The notes beneath the pieces were generated by a model. It saw only the letters and a list, made by a program, of their open reading frames with translations, was not told where the DNA came from and searched no databases. Shown one piece after another: positions 1 through 6,054 of a stretch of DNA of 7,262 nucleotides (within the stretch, counting starts at the first letter, position 1; every line of letters begins with the position of its first letter). This DNA comes from Treponema sp. (GTDB lineage: Bacteria; Spirochaetota; Spirochaetia; Treponematales; Breznakiellaceae). The DNA lies in the NCBI GenBank assembly GCA_031264475.1, contig JAISEA010000030.1, forward strand, positions 1 through 7,262, written 5' to 3'. Made by a program: the position numbers and the translations under genes.

Positions 1-462
1 GCGAAGAATGAGAAGAAGAAACTGCTCATTCACCTTGAAGAGGTCTTTATTCGGAACAACTTGCAGAACAACGACGCGATGACCGACAACTTGCGGGAGG
101 CGTTGGGCATCCCGATACACGACACGAAGCCCACGCCTGTGCCCGCGCCGGATGGTATCCCTGAGATTGAGATAGCAACGCCGCACCCGCGGACCGTGCA
201 GATCAAGTTTCGGGATGAACACGCGGCGCGTTGGGGTAAGCCCGAACACGTGCACGGGCTCGAATGTGTGTGGGAGCTTATGGAGGAGCCGCCTGTGAAG
301 GTGGGTGATTTACTCCATTCAAACTTTGCCACGAAGAATCCGCTGGAACTCGTATTTGAGGAAGACCAGCGGGGGAAGAAGGTGTATTTTGCGGCGCGTT
401 GGGAGACGGGCGCGATGAAGAAGGGGAAATGGAGCGACATCTTCAGCGCGATCATTCCCTAG
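1..462 (+). CDS. Conserved hypothetical protein, C-terminal part (5' end outside window)
   Basis: The frame is open from base 1 to the TAG at 460-462 (153 residues), with no in-frame stop before it, so the gene starts upstream of the window. A TTG at 61 is only an internal codon. The visible part begins with a charged, probably helical segment (residues about 1-40). Next comes a proline-rich linker with the motif PIHDTKPTPVP (about 38-48), then a beta-rich C-terminal half with RW/RWE signatures ending in SAIIP. From memory, proteins with this helix, IHDTKPTP linker and SAIIP end recur as uncharacterised proteins of roughly 200-220 residues in gut Bacteroides and Treponema, so about 60 N-terminal residues are probably missing. 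The C-terminal half resembles a fibronectin-III or Ig-like fold, which is an inference only. No signal peptide can be judged because the N terminus is absent, and the function is unknown. Confidence 0.75.
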   Translation, partial: AKNEKKKLLIHLEEVFIRNNLQNNDAMTDNLREALGIPIHDTKPTPVPAPDGIPEIEIATPHPRTVQIKFRDEHAARWGKPEHVHGLECVWELMEEPPVKVGDLLHSNFATKNPLELVFEEDQRGKKVYFAARWETGAMKKGKWSDIFSAIIP

Positions 463-471
463 GAGGTCGGG

Positions 472-496
472 GCGGAGCCGCCTTGCGTGGCTCCGC
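472..496 (+). terminator. Hairpin just after the first gene, possible weak terminator
   Basis: GCGGAGCC (472-479) and GGCTCCGC (489-496) are perfect 8-bp arms around a 9-nt loop, starting 10 bases after the stop codon. No T-run follows, so this may be a transcript-end stabiliser or a Rho-assisted end and not an intrinsic terminator. Confidence 0.35.
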
Positions 497-537
497 ATAA
501 CATGGGAACTTGCCCGTAGGGGCGGTTATTATAGGGC

Positions 538-574
538 TATGCGTCATAAAATAATTTATGAAATCAAACGCATA
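538..574. promoter_or_regulatory. Nested dyad upstream of the 614 gene
   Basis: The outer arms TATGCGT (538-544) and ACGCATA (568-574) enclose an inner pair CATAAA (545-550) / TTTATG (555-560) around ATAA. Both pairs are perfect. The dyad lies in an AT-rich stretch containing a -10-like TAAAAT (547-552), with no convincing -35 in front. This suits an operator or a leader hairpin controlling the 614 gene; the role is inferred. Confidence 0.35.
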
Positions 575-581
575 ACTTAAA

Positions 582-600
582 ACTTTGTTGCCAACAAAGT
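582..600. promoter_or_regulatory. 19-bp palindrome abutting the ribosome binding site of the 614 gene
   Basis: ACTTTGTTG (582-590), C, CAACAAAGT (592-600) is a perfect 9-bp dyad with one central base. It directly abuts the ribosome binding site AAAGGAG (601-607). As DNA it could be an operator; as RNA it could fold (probably as 8 bp with a GCC loop) beside the ribosome site and influence translation. Confidence 0.45.
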
Positions 601-613
601 AAAGGAGTAAAAA

Positions 614-940
614 ATGGCAAGAAACGGAAGTTCGGTTAGGCCGAAAAAGTGGACAAATCCTATAAACATTTATGATGATGGGGTTTATTCAGCAGTTTGG
701 GGAGATTACGAGGAAGTACCGGACAAGAAGTGTCTGGGAGTTCGATGGAATGGGGCTGATGATGATGCTGATGATATTGGCTATCCCGGTCTAGGAGGGA
801 ATCCCACATGGTTTGTAGAGCCTGATCATTTGACAGAGACAATTTTGTTAGATCTTCGTGAAAAGGTGAGAAAAAATCCTTCGCATGGGAATTTAAACAA
901 CATTTCAGCGGCTTTAGATGAATGTGAATCATGGGATTAG
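614..940 (+). CDS. Small hypothetical protein, low G+C
   Basis: This is a 108-residue protein starting at ATG 614, six bases after a strong ribosome binding site (AGGAG, 603-607), so start and expression are well supported. I do not recognise the family. It is soluble-looking, acidic and rich in Trp, Asp and Gly, with no signal peptide or membrane segment. A central block runs GVRWNG (about 42-47), an Asp run DDDADD, and GYPGLGGNPTWFVEP (about 57-71). The tail, about 75-105, is probably helical and ends in ESWD. Its DNA is clearly more AT-rich than the flanking genes, which suggests horizontal acquisition. The promoter region carries two strong dyads, and a long structured region with a terminator follows. 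Size, composition and isolation would suit a small accessory protein such as an immunity or antitoxin partner, but no partner gene is visible and this is speculation. Confidence 0.65.
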   Translation: MARNGSSVRPKKWTNPINIYDDGVYSAVWGDYEEVPDKKCLGVRWNGADDDADDIGYPGLGGNPTWFVEPDHLTETILLDLREKVRKNPSHGNLNNISAALDECESWD

Positions 941-945
941 TTTTA

Positions 946-1081
946 GGAACCGTTGTCGGTATCAACCTTCAAATGTAATTGTAATAAAGAGCCGACAGCG
1001 GTTTCTGTGATTTAATCATTGACGTTTCGGGTTTAATTCCCCACCCCTCGGGGCGTAAAAACCGAGTGAAACCTTCAATGA
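946..1081 (+). ncRNA. Two consecutive long hairpins between the 614 gene and the LRR gene (leader or degenerate element)
   Basis: Hairpin 1 pairs 946-959 with 992-1005 (14 pairs, two of them G-U) around a 32-nt loop. Hairpin 2 (1016-1081) pairs TCATTGA (1016-1022) with TCAATGA (1075-1081), GTTTC (1024-1028) with GAAAC (1068-1072), and GGTTT (1030-1034) with AAACC (1059-1063). Its apex holds further C/G-rich pairing. A perfect intrinsic terminator follows at once, so three hairpins stand in series. I see no open reading frame of note. It could be the 3' end of the 614 transcript, an attenuating leader of the LRR gene, or the end of a decayed IS200/IS605-type element, whose ends are similarly palindromic. 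I match no known riboswitch class. Confidence 0.4.
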
Positions 1082-1109
1082 CCCCACGGCAGAGCCGTGG
1101 GGATTTTTT
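1082..1109 (+). terminator. Rho-independent terminator
   Basis: CCCCACGGC (1082-1090) and GCCGTGGGG (1094-1102) are perfect 9-bp arms with an AGA loop, followed by A and six T. It ends only 21 bases before the ribosome binding site of the LRR gene. No good promoter lies between them, so it may act as an attenuator of that gene as well as a terminator for the gene at 614. Confidence 0.85.
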
Positions 1110-1129
1110 ATTTGACGAAAAAAATTTAT

Positions 1130-1134
1130 AGGAG
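1130..1134 (+). promoter_or_regulatory. Ribosome binding site that decides the LRR gene start
   Basis: AGGAG lies 7 bases before ATG 1142. This selects 1142 over the upstream in-frame start at 1097, which falls inside the terminator stem. Confidence 0.8.
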
Positions 1135-1141
1135 TTGTATA

Positions 1142-3064
1142 ATGAAAAAGATTTTTGGTTTATTAGGATTTCTTATCCTTTCGTCTGCGTTTTGTTGGGC
1201 AGAAGAACAAACTGAACAACAGCAAACCGCTTCTCCATATTGGAACGGGGACGGCGGGAAGGGCAAAAGCCTCGCCATCCTCGCGCCCCGCGCGACAGGG
1301 CTTGCGGAGAATCAAACCTACCTCCCCGCACTGGTGCAAGGGGAGTTTGTAAGTAACTTCTCAGGCTATTCCGCAATAGCCGTATTAGATCGGGAACGCC
1401 TCGACCAGCAATACGCGGAGCTTTCATCAGGCTATTACGAGGACGAGGATATGGATTTAGGACATCTGCCGCCTACGGACTACCTGCTGGGCGGGAGCGT
1501 CATCAAGACTTCTACAGGATACGCCCTGCAAACACAGATCACCAAAACCGCGGACAAGACGACCGTCGCCTCATATTCGGGAATGTGTACCTTTGCGGAA
1601 CTGGACGACTTGACGGGCGTCCGGCGGGCTTCTTTGGACTTGCTCCGAAAGCTAGGCGTGGAACTTACCGCACGGACCATGACTGAACTTGGCGGAGCGG
1701 CCGCGGCGAACCATGTGAGCGCGCAGACCGCTTTAGCCCAGGGCGTTGTTGCGCAGAAGAGCGGCACGGTGGTGGAGGCGTTGAGCTACTACTACGAAGC
1801 CGCGAAGTTTGACCCCAGCCTTGCGGAGGCGGCAAGCCGCAGTTCCATTCTTTCCGCAGACATACAGGGTGGGAACATTGGGCAAAACGTGAGGAACGAC
1901 ATCCAACGGCGAGCCGCGTGGGTAAAAACGCTCGACGAAGCCGCGGCGTTCTTCAAGCAACATCCGCCCTTTGAGATCATCTACGATCCGACCCTGACCA
2001 CAGGACGTACCGATTACGCCAAGGAAACCGTGGAAATGTCGTTTAACACGAGTCTGATCGGTACCATAAGTTTAAAGATTATCTACGACCTTGACGAAGG
2101 GCTGAAAAAGACCGGCAAAGGCAGAGAGTGGGGAATAGGCGTGGATTCAATATACAAGGCGATACCAGACAGCTATGCAATCGCCGCGGCGCTGGTCAAC
2201 GAGGACGGCGAAACGATAGGAAGGGCAAGCGGGAGGTTTTACCCTAATTGGAATTCTTTTACGTATAGTTTCAGCCATAGCGATCTTACGCTGAACTTTT
2301 CCGCAGTGGACGCGAATAAGATAACGGACAAACTGACTGTGTCTATCCTCAGTGTAAACGGCGTGGACGCGAAAACCGCCGGCGAGCAGGGGTATATGAG
2401 CGTTTCTGCGGAAGATTTTACCTCGCCTTTTCAAGTAACTTGGCGGTTTGGTGAGCCAAGTATCACCGGTTACACAGGACCTAAGAGCGAGAATCTTGTT
2501 ATTCCCGCAAAAATAGGTCGGTGGACCGTTACTTCTATCGGAGACAGAGCGTTTCTCTACAACTGGCTTGCCAATGTCCAGCTTACCGCCAGGCTTACGA
2601 GCGTTATCATACCGGGTAGCGTTACTTCCATCGGCAATGGTGCGTTTTCCAGCAACCAGCTTACGAGCGTTACCATACAGGCCGGCATTACTTCCATCGG
2701 CGATAGAGTGTTTTCCGAGAACCAGCTTACGAGTGTTACCATACCGGGTAGTGTTACTTCTATCGGTGAGCAAGCGTTTTATGACAACGATCTTACGAGC
2801 GTTACCATACAGGCTGGCGTTACTTCCATCGGCGATTATGCGTTTTGCGACAACGATCTTACGAGCGTTACTATACCGGCCGGCGTTACTTCCATCGGCT
2901 ATAGAGCGTTTTACGCCAACGATCTTACGAGCGTTACCATACCGGCCGGCGTTACTTCCATCGGCAATAGCGCGTTTTCCGACAGTCTTATTCGCGCCTA
3001 TGAAGCCAGCGGCGGGAAAGCTGGGACGTATGTATATGCAAACAGACAATGGCAGTTGAAGTAG
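1142..3064 (+). CDS. Exported CsgG/TolB-like protein with C-terminal BspA-type leucine-rich repeats
   Basis: This 640-residue protein has a signal peptide (MKK, hydrophobic 5-17, probable signal peptidase I cut after CWA at 20). C18 is not in a good lipobox. Residues about 44-175 resemble the nucleotide-binding-fold-like N-terminal domains of CsgG/TolB-type periplasmic proteins: LAILAP, then [11 protein letters not shown] (81-91), then DYLLGGSV (113-120). Residues about 195-235 look like one TPR-type helical hairpin. About 275-435 is beta-rich and unassigned. From about 450 come TpLRR/BspA repeats: one degenerate copy (SIGDRAF, 465-471), then six 22-residue units (485-615) built on [18 protein letters not shown]. 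The end, [14 protein letters not shown], is typical of treponemal BspA-like proteins. In other bacteria such repeats mediate surface binding; a surface or periplasmic adhesion or scaffold role is inferred. The units are near-identical in DNA, so copy number may vary. The start follows the ribosome site at 1130-1134. Confidence 0.85.
   Translation: MKKIFGLLGFLILSSAFCWAEEQTEQQQTASPYWNGDGGKGKSLAILAPRATGLAENQTYLPALVQGEFVSNFSGYSAIAVLDRERLDQQYAELSSGYYEDEDMDLGHLPPTDYLLGGSVIKTSTGYALQTQITKTADKTTVASYSGMCTFAELDDLTGVRRASLDLLRKLGVELTARTMTELGGAAAANHVSAQTALAQGVVAQKSGTVVEALSYYYEAAKFDPSLAEAASRSSILSADIQGGNIGQNVRNDIQRRAAWVKTLDEAAAFFKQHPPFEIIYDPTLTTGRTDYAKETVEMSFNTSLIGTISLKIIYDLDEGLKKTGKGREWGIGVDSIYKAIPDSYAIAAALVNEDGETIGRASGRFYPNWNSFTYSFSHSDLTLNFSAVDANKITDKLTVSILSVNGVDAKTAGEQGYMSVSAEDFTSPFQVTWRFGEPSITGYTGPKSENLVIPAKIGRWTVTSIGDRAFLYNWLANVQLTARLTSVIIPGSVTSIGNGAFSSNQLTSVTIQAGITSIGDRVFSENQLTSVTIPGSVTSIGEQAFYDNDLTSVTIQAGVTSIGDYAFCDNDLTSVTIPAGVTSIGYRAFYANDLTSVTIPAGVTSIGNSAFSDSLIRAYEASGGKAGTYVYANRQWQLK
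2594..2989 (+). repeat. Six 66-bp tandem repeats coding the LRR units
   Basis: Units start at 2594, 2660, 2726, 2792, 2858 and 2924, each opening with CTTACGAG. The last unit is slightly diverged at its end. IPGSV and IQAG variants alternate in the first four units, which points to a 132-bp duplication step, and the last two units both carry IPAGV. All units are in frame, so gain or loss of one changes the protein by 22 residues. Confidence 0.85.
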
Positions 3065-3076
3065 CAGGGACGGATA

Positions 3077-3103
3077 CCGTCGGAGGGCGAAGCCCTTCGG
3101 CGG
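3077..3103 (+). terminator. Hairpin after the LRR gene, possible terminator
   Basis: Bases 3077-3088 pair with 3092-3103 (12 pairs, two of them G-U) around a GAA loop, starting 12 bases after the stop. No T-run follows. An overlapping small dyad, GACGG-ATA-CCGTC (3069-3081), precedes it. The GAA loop is shared with the CACCC-GAA-GGGTG hairpins further on. Confidence 0.4.
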
Positions 3104-3398
3104 CTTATCACAAGTACGCCGCGTTGCGGCAATGAAATCCTGTCAATAGAAAAAAGTATCTGACACCCACACAACGGACAGGGTTTGGCGGCGGCGACTG
3201 ACACTCACGCAACGGACGGGTTTGGGGGGTGGCGGAAGACTCGCGCACGCGGGTCTGGAGACAGGGGGCGCACTGCAAGGTTTACTGTGTGCCGTCCTCC
3301 GTTTAGGGAAAGACGCGCCCCCCCCCTTAAAAGTTAGCAGTTAGTAGTTAGCAATGAGCAGAGAGCAATGACGTACGGCGGTGTCAGCCTGTCAGGTT
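3104..3398. other. Gene-free convergent intergenic region, first part
   Basis: No credible gene is seen. The stretch holds an imperfect 38-bp tandem repeat (3161-3236) and a hairpin of 9 pairs (3237-3245 with 3248-3256, one G-U). Distant inverted arms GGGGGCGC (3264-3271) and GCGCCCCC (3315-3322) follow, together with a run of nine C (3318-3326) and a short TTAGCAGTTAGTAGTTAGCA tract (3334-3353). It separates the plus-strand LRR gene from the minus-strand phosphatase. Confidence 0.6.
3161..3236. repeat. Imperfect 38-bp tandem duplication
   Basis: Both copies (3161-3198 and 3199-3236) open with TGACAC, then CAACGGAC, then GGGTTTGG. They differ by several substitutions and a one-base gap. No coding role is seen. 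Confidence 0.6.
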
Positions 3399-3422
3399 CA
3401 GCGGGTCTACTAACAACGCGAA

Positions 3423-3448
3423 GGTTCCGCTTGTTTACAAGCGTAACC
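3423..3448. repeat. CGCTTG/CAAGCG hairpin
   Basis: GGTT-C-CGCTTGT (3423-3434), TT, ACAAGCG-T-AACC (3437-3448) makes 12-base arms with one mismatch. A related dyad lies at 7182-7197 beside another copy of the dispersed repeat. Confidence 0.5.
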
Positions 3449-3462
3449 GTCATGTCAGTGGA

Positions 3463-3520
3463 AGCGGGTCCCCCCTTCTAACAACACCCCCGTGTGAAGT
3501 CGTTAAACACCCGAAGGGTG
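3463..3520 (+). repeat. Dispersed structured repeat, copy B
   Basis: The element opens with AGCGG, continues with TAACAAC, then CGTGTGAAGTCGTTAAA, and closes with CACCC-GAA-GGGTG (3508-3520). It is closely related to 3536-3593 and 7219-7262. A shorter relative sharing CAGCGGGTC and CTAACAAC begins at 3399. Inside it, CTTC pairs with GAAG and ACAC with GTGT around CCCC. Confidence 0.6.
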
Positions 3521-3535
3521 CGTCAAGACGGGGTC

Positions 3536-3593
3536 AGCGGTACTACCTTTCGGACAACAACCCGTGTGAAGTATTGAAACACCCGAAGGGTGT
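3536..3593 (+). repeat. Dispersed structured repeat, copy C, ending in a hairpin that abuts the phosphatase stop
   Basis: This copy has AGCGGTACTACC, ACAACAACC, CGTGTGAAGT, and a closing hairpin ACACCC-GAA-GGGTGT (3579-3593). On the minus strand the hairpin starts two bases after the stop codon of the Cof-type HAD gene, so it may serve as its transcript end. There is no strong T-run. Confidence 0.6.
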
Positions 3594-3594
3594 G

Positions 3595-4437
3595 TTAGGC
3601 AAGGGCGTATTTTTTGAAAGCGGCGGCAAGACCGCCTCTGGCTACGTGACCGGTTACGTCGTCTGCGGACTGCTTCAGCGCTTCGTCCCCGTTGCCCATA
3701 GCGATACCAATGCCGGCGTGTGCAAGCAGAGGGCGGTCGTTGTCGCTGTCGCCAAAGGCGATAGTATCTTCAAGGCGCATCCCATGAAACCGTGCCACGA
3801 ATTCCAGAGCCGTTCCCTTGTTCACCCCAGCAGACGTTATCTCGCCGCCGCCCTTGATCGGAAGAGGAATTGAAAACCGAAATAGATCACATTCCTCGCG
3901 AAATTCCCGTTCCACATCCTCGAAACACAGACACTCCGATTCCCTGAACACCAACTTGTACACCTTTTCCCGATCAAACCCGGCTGACAACGGCGCAATA
4001 CTGTTTTGCAACCTGCGGAGAAACAGCCGGGAAATAATGCCTCTGGGCGTCCATTTGAATGTGCCGGAGGAAAGAGGGAAAAAATAACGAGGATTGGCGG
4101 CGATTTTTCCGGGGTTTTCAAGCAAATACGGCGCATTCCGCTCATCCATGAATGCGATCAAGCGATCAAGCAGAGACGGCGGCAGAAACGCGCTGAAAAT
4201 AAGCTCGCCCCCGGTTTCAATACGCGCGCCCGCGGAACTGATAATCCCGTCGAACCCCATTGCGGGAATAGACGGAGGAATCTGTTCCCGCGTCCTGCCT
4301 GTAGCGATATAGAGAAGATGTCCGTTTTCCCGCGCTCGGCGGCACACCCGGCGGGCGGATTGGGGAATATGGTTAAAACCAGACGTCAGAGTGCCGTCTA
4401 TGTCAAGGAAAATTAGTTTGCGATTTTCATGAGTCAT
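3595..4437 (-). CDS. Cof-type HAD-superfamily (IIB) phosphatase
   Basis: This is a 280-residue cytosolic hydrolase of the HAD superfamily, Cof/IIB subfamily, which dephosphorylates small sugar or nucleotide phosphates; the exact substrate cannot be read from sequence. Motif I is DIDGT with nucleophile D12 and acid/base D14. Motif II is ATGR (T46), the motif III lysine lies in GVNKG (K207), and motif IV is GDSDND (D230, D234). The IIB cap lies between about 80 and 200. Length is normal for the family. The ATG at 4437 is the only usable start: an in-frame TAA overlaps the -10 box just upstream, and no start codon lies between it and the DIDGT motif. There is no ribosome binding site. A near-consensus promoter ends six bases before the ATG, so the mRNA is probably leaderless. 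Just upstream is a remnant of the dprA 3' end. Confidence 0.9.
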   Translation of the reverse strand: MTHENRKLIFLDIDGTLTSGFNHIPQSARRVCRRARENGHLLYIATGRTREQIPPSIPAMGFDGIISSAGARIETGGELIFSAFLPPSLLDRLIAFMDERNAPYLLENPGKIAANPRYFFPLSSGTFKWTPRGIISRLFLRRLQNSIAPLSAGFDREKVYKLVFRESECLCFEDVEREFREECDLFRFSIPLPIKGGGEITSAGVNKGTALEFVARFHGMRLEDTIAFGDSDNDRPLLAHAGIGIAMGNGDEALKQSADDVTGHVARGGLAAAFKKYALA

Positions 4438-4443
4438 TTTGAC

Positions 4444-4472
4444 ATATTAAACTTGATGAAAATTTCTGTCAA
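4444..4472 (-). promoter_or_regulatory. Near-consensus sigma-70-type promoter giving a leaderless phosphatase mRNA
   Basis: On the minus strand TTGACA (4472-4467), 17 bases, and TAATAT (4449-4444) form a near-ideal -35/-10 pair. Only GTCAAA separates the -10 box from ATG 4437, so transcription should begin at or within a base or two of the A of the start codon. The -35 box overlaps the TGA stop (4471-4469) of the dprA remnant. Confidence 0.75.
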
Positions 4473-4596
4473 GCGCCTTCGCCTGTCCGGGATGACCAGC
4501 CCCATTCCCTCAGAATATCTTCCGCTGAGGAGACCGCTCTAACGCCATTTTCGGCGAGCTTAACGCAATCCATTCCACACGGCGAGTCAAGACTTG
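4469..4596 (-). pseudogene. Duplicate of the dprA 3' end (C-terminal fragment only)
   Basis: Bases 4475-4596 align without gaps to 5161-5282 in intact dprA (122 bp, 11 mismatches, about 91% identical). The reading frame is preserved to a TGA at 4471-4469, coding about 40 C-terminal residues (SLDSPCGM... to ...SSRTGEGA), but there is no start or catalytic core. At least six residues differ from intact DprA (for example ILWEWG to ILREWG), and most nucleotide differences change the protein, which suggests relaxed selection. The homology stops at the last codons of the gene on one side. On the other it stops 12 bases from the stop of the flavin gene. It is most simply the original dprA end, left in front of the phosphatase when DNA carrying another dprA end was inserted; the direction of that event is inferred. 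Confidence 0.85.
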
Positions 4597-4608
4597 TTGG
4601 CTTATGCC

Positions 4609-5100
4609 TTATGTAATTGTTCCTTCTTCAGTCTCGGTCTTATTCACAAAGTCCATATTGTAACGCACAGCGCCGTGGTCTTTAATTACCGTAGCTCTTG
4701 TAATGCGAATTGCTAAAATACAGCAATTCACATCTTTTTCATCGTTCGCGAGGTCGTACCATTTAGCAAAAGCTGTACGAAGTTTAGTCCTTAATTCGCC
4801 GTTTTTCGGGTCTAATACCCAGCCGATATTTTCACCTATTCCGTTTCCGGAAAACCACTCGGAGCAAACTGTAAATGAAACCTCTTGATTTTGAGCTATC
4901 TGCCGCATTTTGGTTGATTTTGCCCAAGTAGTAACATAAAACACGCCGTCTTCATAATAAGCGTCCACATCACGGACATAAGGACGGGGTTTTCCGTCAG
5001 CGTTTGGTTCCATTGCAATAGTTGCAAGAGAGATGACATTATCCTTACCGTTGCCACATCTTTCTTCAATTAATCTTAACCCATCTTCATATCTACTCAT
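4609..5100 (-). CDS. Pyridoxamine 5'-phosphate oxidase family flavin split-barrel protein
   Basis: This is a 163-residue cytosolic protein of the PNPOx-like FMN-binding split-barrel family. The typical pattern is present: VISLATIAM (22-30), PRPYVRDVDAYYEDGVFYVTTW (39-59), then the AKSTKMRQI helix (60-68) and EVSFTV (73-78). In the family the Ser/Thr/Lys cluster at this place (K61, S62, K64) helps hold the FMN phosphate. Such stand-alone proteins usually bind flavin or related cofactors, and true pyridoxamine-phosphate oxidase activity is not implied. ATG 5100 follows GGAGG (5113-5109) at 8 bases. It lies 57 bases after dprA in the same direction, so it may be read from the dprA operon; an AT-rich, -10-like stretch also precedes its ribosome site. 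The gene is clearly more AT-rich than dprA and is flanked by direct copies of the dprA 3' end, both signs of transfer. Confidence 0.85.
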   Translation of the reverse strand: MSRYEDGLRLIEERCGNGKDNVISLATIAMEPNADGKPRPYVRDVDAYYEDGVFYVTTWAKSTKMRQIAQNQEVSFTVCSEWFSGNGIGENIGWVLDPKNGELRTKLRTAFAKWYDLANDEKDVNCCILAIRITRATVIKDHGAVRYNMDFVNKTETEEGTIT

Positions 5101-5157
5101 TTATAATTCCTCCATAAATATTATTTTACCTTTTGCGCCTAACAGAGCCTGCGCCTT

Positions 5158-6054
5158 TCAGCCTTCGCCTGTCGAGGATGACCAGCCCCATTCCCACAGA
5201 ATATCTTCCACTGAGGAGACGGCTTTAACGCCGTCTTCGGCGAGCTTAACACAACCCATTCCACACGGCGAGTCAAGGCTTGACCGCGCTACGAAGAGGT
5301 CGCGGTTTTGTTCCATAGCGAAACGCGCGGTGATGAGCGCGCCGGACTTTTCTGGCGCTTCGATGATCAACACGCCCCGCGCAAGCCCGGAGATGAGCCT
5401 ATTCCGCGCGGGAAACTGCCATGCGCTAGGCTTGGTTTCAGGGGGATATTCGCTCAAAATTCCGCCACCGGTCTCAAGAATACGTTGCGCCAGAATTCGG
5501 TTCGTCTTGGGGTATACCTCGTCAGGGCTTGAGCCGAGAACGGCAAAGGTTGTCCCGCCGCCTTCGACACAGCCTTTATGGGCGATAGCGTCTATGCCTA
5601 GAGCCAGCCCAGACACAACGGGAAAACCTAGTCTGCCAAAGTCGCGGGCAAGGTTGAATGCGGTGGAAACGCCCACGCCGGTGGGCTTTCGGGTTCCCAC
5701 GATAGCGATGTGAGGAAGAGTCGGATCCGAGAGTTTACCGCGATAAAATAGTACCGGCGGCGGGGAGAATATTTCGAGGAGCTGGGGTGGATACTCCGGT
5801 TCAAGGCAAGAAACAAAGGATACGCCGCGCCTCTTTGCAAGTAAAGCGTCATGTTCAGCCTGTTCTTGTAACTGCGCTATGTTCCACGGCTTAGAAGACG
5901 GGCGTCCGATAAGAAACTCAACCTCCAAGAAACCAGCCGAGAAGAATTCAGACGGACTGTCTGCAAAACGCTTACATAAAAGGATTTTTTCATGCGGTTT
6001 CAATCCTGGCAGACGCGCTATCGTTAAAGCTAAAATTCTTTGGCTTTCATTCAT
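5158..6054 (-). CDS. dprA: DNA processing protein DprA (Smf)
   Basis: DprA binds incoming single-stranded DNA and loads RecA during natural transformation, in the cytoplasm. The protein has 298 residues from the start chosen here. It has an N-terminal helix-hairpin-helix-like segment (ARLPGL, about 13-18) and a Rossmann-type core. Diagnostic motifs are IAIVGTRKPTG (116-126), SGLALGID (148-155), FPARNRLISGL (214-224), EAPEKSGALITA (232-243) and SLDSPCGMG (259-267). It ends without the winged-helix domain of longer homologues, as in short DprA forms. ATG 6054 overlaps the upstream stop as ATGA, which implies translational coupling. An in-frame ATG at 6075 would add seven residues (MGRERGS) and is less likely. 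The last 122 bp of coding sequence are duplicated at 4475-4596. Confidence 0.92.
   Translation of the reverse strand: MNESQRILALTIARLPGLKPHEKILLCKRFADSPSEFFSAGFLEVEFLIGRPSSKPWNIAQLQEQAEHDALLAKRRGVSFVSCLEPEYPPQLLEIFSPPPVLFYRGKLSDPTLPHIAIVGTRKPTGVGVSTAFNLARDFGRLGFPVVSGLALGIDAIAHKGCVEGGGTTFAVLGSSPDEVYPKTNRILAQRILETGGGILSEYPPETKPSAWQFPARNRLISGLARGVLIIEAPEKSGALITARFAMEQNRDLFVARSSLDSPCGMGCVKLAEDGVKAVSSVEDILWEWGWSSSTGEG
5161..5282 (-). repeat. Direct repeat shared with the dprA remnant
   Basis: This is the intact-gene copy of the 122-bp direct repeat; the partner is 4475-4596, in the same orientation. The segment between the copies (4597-5160, 564 bp) contains exactly one gene, the flavin protein. 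Confidence 0.9.

Noticed and set aside
1097..1141. Upstream in-frame start of the LRR gene
   Set aside because: It lies in the terminator stem, has no ribosome site and would put extra residues before a clean signal peptide; ATG 1142 has AGGAG at 7 bases.
1112..1143. TTGACG and TATAAT as promoter of the LRR gene
   Set aside because: The spacing is 20 bases and the TATAAT overlaps the start codon, so the transcript would lack the ribosome site and the ATG.
2147..3059. Long open frames in the other frames across the LRR gene
   Set aside because: They mirror the 66-bp in-frame repeats and have no initiation signals; they are shadows of the LRR coding sequence.
3574..4416. Plus-strand open frames opposite the Cof-type phosphatase
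   Set aside because: They have no ribosome sites and no recognisable domains, and lie antisense to a complete HAD gene with all four motifs.
5137..5143. GCCTAAC as an integron attC core, making the flavin gene a cassette
   Set aside because: No matching GTTRRRY partner lies at a fitting distance on the same strand, and the other boundary of the gene lacks an attC site; no integrase gene is present.
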